A stretch of 45,130 nt of DNA from Bacillota bacterium (GTDB lineage: Bacteria > Bacillota > Clostridia > Clostridiales > Clostridiaceae): NCBI GenBank assembly GCA_023435985.1, contig JAEZKY010000086.1, positions 1 through 45,130 of the forward strand, read 5' to 3'. Shown here in pieces: positions 42,409-45,130 of the stretch. The position numbers and the translations under genes are program-made. The notes beneath the pieces were generated by a model. The model searched no databases. It was not told where the DNA came from and worked only from the letters and a program-made list of their open reading frames with translations. Within the stretch, counting starts at the first letter, position 1. The number at the start of each line of letters is the position of its first letter.

Positions 42409-43289
42409 AGCTTCTTTTCTCCTTTATGAAGATCTTCTGCTACATCTCTATGCTCTATTTTAGAATTATAGCTTTCCTTGTTCAATCTTTCATAAACCTC
42501 ATTAGCAATAGCAACAGATCGATGCCTTCCGCCTGTGCAGCCTATTGATATTATTAGCTGCCTTTTCCCTTCTTTAATGTAATTAGGAATTAAATATTTT
42601 AACATATCAATTAATTTTTCTATAAAATTAACTGTTTCTGTTTGCTTTAATACATATTCCTTAACTGGTTCATCATTTCCTGAATATTGCTTTAGTTCAG
42701 GAATATAAAACGGATTTGGTATAAATCTAACATCGAAAACCAAATCTGAATCTACAGGTATTCCATATTTAAATCCAAAGCTCAATACTGTAATTGATAG
42801 TTGTTTTTCAGGATACGTATGATCTCCATAAGTTTTATTTATCTTCTCTCTTAGATGTCTAATTTCATACTTAGAGGTATCAATAATTATATCTGCAACA
42901 TTCTTAATCTCTTTTAGTTTTTCTCTTTCTTGTGTAATACCAGTTAACACTCTTCCGTCTGGTGATAATGGATGACTTCTTCTTGTCTCCTTAAATCGCT
43001 TTATAAGAACTTCGTCAGTTGCTTCTAAAAATAATATTTCATATTTGAACTCATTTTGTTTTAAGTAATTTAAAGCTTCAAAAAAATCATCAAAGAAAAT
43101 TCCGCCTCTAATATCTATAATCAATGCTACTTTTTCAATGTTTCCTACACTCTGCGTACATACTTCTGCAAACTTTGAGATTAACTTTGGTGGAAGGTTA
43201 TCTACGCAAAAATATCCTAAGTCTTCTAAGGTCCTTGTTGCTTCTGTCTTTCCTGCTCCTGATAATCCTGTAACTATAACAAATCTCAT
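42405..43289 (-). CDS. rapZ: RapZ/YvcJ nucleotide-binding protein
   Basis: A 294-residue P-loop protein. Walker A is IVTGLSGAGKTEATRTLEDL, followed by the family motifs GYFCVDNLPP, LFLEATDEVLIKRFKETRR and RSHPLSP. The C-terminal domain holds SFGFKYGIPVDSDLVFDVRF, NPFYIPELK, and IGCTGGRHRSVAIAN. In E. coli RapZ guides RNase E to the GlmZ sRNA; in Firmicutes the role of YvcJ is less clear. I start at MRFVIV, whose ATG follows AAAGGGAG; an in-frame GTG three codons earlier touches that site. It is the first gene of rapZ-yvcK-whiA. Confidence 0.95.
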   Translation of the reverse strand: MRFVIVTGLSGAGKTEATRTLEDLGYFCVDNLPPKLISKFAEVCTQSVGNIEKVALIIDIRGGIFFDDFFEALNYLKQNEFKYEILFLEATDEVLIKRFKETRRSHPLSPDGRVLTGITQEREKLKEIKNVADIIIDTSKYEIRHLREKINKTYGDHTYPEKQLSITVLSFGFKYGIPVDSDLVFDVRFIPNPFYIPELKQYSGNDEPVKEYVLKQTETVNFIEKLIDMLKYLIPNYIKEGKRQLIISIGCTGGRHRSVAIANEVYERLNKESYNSKIEHRDVAEDLHKGEKKL

Positions 43290-43670
43290 ATCACACACTC
43301 CCTTTTGCCAAAGATAATTTTAGATACATGCTCTCATTATCTTGTAATACTCTGCATCTTAATATTAAAATTATATCATACTATTTTAATTAAATCACAA
43401 AAACTCCAAACTCCATTAGTCCTAATTTTCGTATTTATATATTATTTAAAACTTTATCTAAAAAGTTTTATTTCATGTTAAAATATTCCAATAATATCAA
43501 TGTAACTAAATTAGGCGGAGTAAAAAACTCCACCCAAAAATTTTTTTATCCATACAATTTATAGATATCTAACACACAAACTAGACTTATAACTTAGAAC
43601 TGATATTTTTCATAGGTTAAGACAACTATTAAAGCAGTGACAAGTTATATGTTTTATATCTAAATCGTCC
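43290..43670. other. Intergenic region between murB and rapZ
   Basis: 381 bp. It contains the hairpin at 43514-43534 and AT-rich sequence that must include the rapZ promoter. No gene is visible. Confidence 0.55.
43514..43534. terminator. Terminator-like hairpin downstream of murB
   Basis: 8-bp stem GGCGGAGT / ACTCCACC with one mismatch and an AAAAA loop. The T-run (seven T) lies on the plus-strand side. On the minus strand, where murB ends 137 bp earlier, only TAATTT follows. Its assignment to murB is uncertain. Confidence 0.4.
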
Positions 43671-44585
43671 TTAATCTTCCCCTAAAATTCTAACTTCTGG
43701 GTACAAATCAACTCCAAATTGTTTTTTAACTTCTTCTTTAACATGATTTATTACATCTAATACATCTTTTGCTGTTCCATTATTCTTATTGATAACAAAA
43801 CCAGCATGTTTTTCTGAAACACAAGCTCCTCCTATTGAAAAACCTTTTAAGCCTGCATCCTCAATTAATTTACCTGCAAAATGTCCTTCCGGTCTTTTGA
43901 ATGTGCTTCCCGCTGATGGGTATTCCAGAGGTTGTTTTTCTTCTCTTCTTCTTGTTAATTCATTAATTCTTGCTTCTATTTTCTCTTTATCTCCAGATTC
44001 CAATGCAAATGTAGCCTTTAATACCACATATCCTTTTTGCATGACTACAGATTGTCTATAACCTAAATTTAATTCTTCCTTTGAAAGAGTTCTTATTTCT
44101 TGCTTGTCATCTAATACTTCCGCACTTTCAATAACAAAGGATATTTCTCCATCATAAGCTCCTGCATTCATAAATACAGCTCCGCCTATACTCCCTGGAA
44201 TTCCACATGCAAATTGGAATCCTGCCAAAGCTCTTGATGCAGCTTCTGCTGAAACATCTTTAAGCAACGCTCCGCATTCTGCTGTAATCTTATTTCCTAT
44301 ACGCTCTATTTTATTTAGTTCACATAATTTTATTACAATACCTCTTATTCCGCCATCTCTTACTAAAAGATTTGATCCGTTTCCAATAACATAAAATGGA
44401 ATTTTATGTTCTTTACAAATAGTAATAGTTTCCTTTATTTGCTGAACACTATTTGGAGTTAAAAGTATATCAACTGGCCCTCCAACTTTAAAGTAAATAT
44501 GTTCACTCATTTTTGCATCCAACTGAATTTGTGATTCTTCATATATCTTGCTAAACAAATCCTTATGTTCTCCGTAATGATTCAT
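43671..44585 (-). CDS. murB: UDP-N-acetylenolpyruvoylglucosamine reductase
   Basis: A 304-residue FAD-linked reductase making UDP-MurNAc for peptidoglycan. It is a type II MurB: VGGPVDILLTPNSVQQIKET, YVIGNGSNLLVRDGGIRGIV (FAD site), FACGIPGSIGGAVFMNAGAY, SAGSTFKRPEGHFAGKLIED with the catalytic Ser, and a conserved Glu near the C-terminus (YPEVRILGE). I start at MNHYGEHK, whose ATG follows GAGGAGTTTTAAC. The frame is open 11 codons further without a site. It follows uvrC in the usual clostridial order uvrC-murB-rapZ-yvcK-whiA. Confidence 0.96.
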   Translation of the reverse strand: MNHYGEHKDLFSKIYEESQIQLDAKMSEHIYFKVGGPVDILLTPNSVQQIKETITICKEHKIPFYVIGNGSNLLVRDGGIRGIVIKLCELNKIERIGNKITAECGALLKDVSAEAASRALAGFQFACGIPGSIGGAVFMNAGAYDGEISFVIESAEVLDDKQEIRTLSKEELNLGYRQSVVMQKGYVVLKATFALESGDKEKIEARINELTRRREEKQPLEYPSAGSTFKRPEGHFAGKLIEDAGLKGFSIGGACVSEKHAGFVINKNNGTAKDVLDVINHVKEEVKKQFGVDLYPEVRILGED

Positions 44586-44726
44586 GTTAAAACTCCTCAA
44601 AATTTCTATTAATCTCATTTATTTACACGATTATGAAATAACTAACTTCCAAATGAAACTAAAAATAACTTCCATCCATACTAGTTTAATCAAGTAAATT
44701 TTTATTCCGTATTATTATAGCATAAT

Positions 44727-45130
44727 TTATTTGTTTTGTTCATGTTTTTTAAAATATGACAAAATACTATTTGCTGCTTTACTATCAATCGACTCAGTTT
44801 CCATTAATTCACCTAACGTCGCCTTTTTTATATTATCAATGCTTCCGAACTTCATAAGAAGTGACATCCTTCTCTTTTGCCCAACATTCGGTATGTCATC
44901 TAATATTGAATGTAGTGTTCTCTTATCTCTTAAGCTTCTATGATATGTGATAGCAAATCTATGGACTTCATCCTGAATTCTTCGTATTAGCTGCATTAGG
45001 TTTGAATTCCTATTTATTATCAATTCATTGTTATTATAAATTATTCCTCGTGTTGCATGATAATCATCCTTGACTAAGCCACACACCGGTATATTTATCC
45101 CTAATTTTTTCAGAACTTCAAGAGCTACAT
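44727..45130 (-). CDS. uvrC: Excinuclease ABC subunit C, C-terminal part (5' end outside window)
   Basis: The last 133 residues of UvrC, open to the window edge. The visible part begins VALEVLKKLGINIPVCGLVKD and continues YHATRGIIYNN (end of the RNase-H-like endonuclease domain), then the helix-hairpin-helix DNA-binding domain (ILDDIPNVGQKRRMSLLMKF, ATLGELMETESI, AANSILSYF). UvrC makes the dual incisions in nucleotide excision repair. The remaining 450 or so residues lie beyond base 45130. The GTG at 45084-45086 is an internal codon, not a start. Confidence 0.94.
   Translation of the reverse strand, partial: VALEVLKKLGINIPVCGLVKDDYHATRGIIYNNNELIINRNSNLMQLIRRIQDEVHRFAITYHRSLRDKRTLHSILDDIPNVGQKRRMSLLMKFGSIDNIKKATLGELMETESIDSKAANSILSYFKKHEQNK

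Noticed and set aside
45084..45086. GTG as the start of a small helix-hairpin-helix protein
   Set aside because: The frame continues to the window edge with UvrC sequence, so it is an internal codon.

Overview
The window is AT-rich, densely packed, low-GC Gram-positive DNA with strong AGGAGG-type ribosome binding sites. The housekeeping cluster at its right end (uvrC, murB, rapZ, yvcK, whiA, dnaE, pfkA, pyk) and the accessory families (DUF421/DUF4363, DUF2752/DUF4234, XRE-cupin, GH1, GH62) point to a solventogenic-type Clostridium, close to C. beijerinckii or C. saccharoperbutylacetonicum. This species-level guess is inference. I see no tRNA, rRNA, CRISPR array or intact prophage.

Bases 1-14 kb form a signalling and motility island. 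A hybrid histidine kinase (cut by the window edge) and a stand-alone HPt protein lie on the plus strand. A minus-strand operon follows: cheY-like, a very unusual receptor with eleven regularly spaced HAMP-like units, cheW, and a conventional receptor. A divergent, orphan NarL/LuxR-type response regulator sits next to it. A second minus-strand operon holds a receptor, cheR and cheB. The two che operons carry the same upstream box at nearly the same distance from the first gene, so they are probably co-regulated. Two of the three receptors end in an aromatic pentapeptide of the CheR/CheB tether type. No cheA, cheC or cheD is present here, so a kinase must be supplied from elsewhere. motA-motB (stator) closes the island.

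Bases 14-28.5 kb are accessory genes: a DUF421/DUF4363 membrane pair, a GH1 6-phospho-beta-glucosidase, a secreted GH62-like arabinofuranosidase, a YibE/F membrane protein, and a secreted phosphatase preceded by a clear four-repeat Pho box. A divergent DMT exporter/XRE-cupin regulator pair, a MerR regulator next to an SDR oxidoreductase whose promoter has the 19-bp MerR-type spacer and dyad, a D-2-hydroxyacid dehydrogenase, and a coupled DUF2752-DUF4234 pair follow. Several MITE-like palindromic repeats are scattered through this part.

Bases 28.5-30.9 kb are a decay zone: a 7-bp tandem repeat, a broken minus-strand gene remnant, a membrane-protein gene resembling the carotenoid-biosynthesis family with an amber stop in place of a conserved Trp and an ATT at the start position, and a short transposase remnant. 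From 30.9 kb on the DNA is core chromosome, all on the minus strand: rlmD, pyk and pfkA (glycolytic operon with a good sigma-A promoter), dnaE, a Dabb protein, whiA-yvcK-rapZ, murB and the 3' end of uvrC.

Many open frames extend a few codons upstream of the likely start because a GTG or TTG lies inside the Shine-Dalgarno sequence. I moved those starts to the ATG (or GTG) that the ribosome binding site supports, and say so in each entry.
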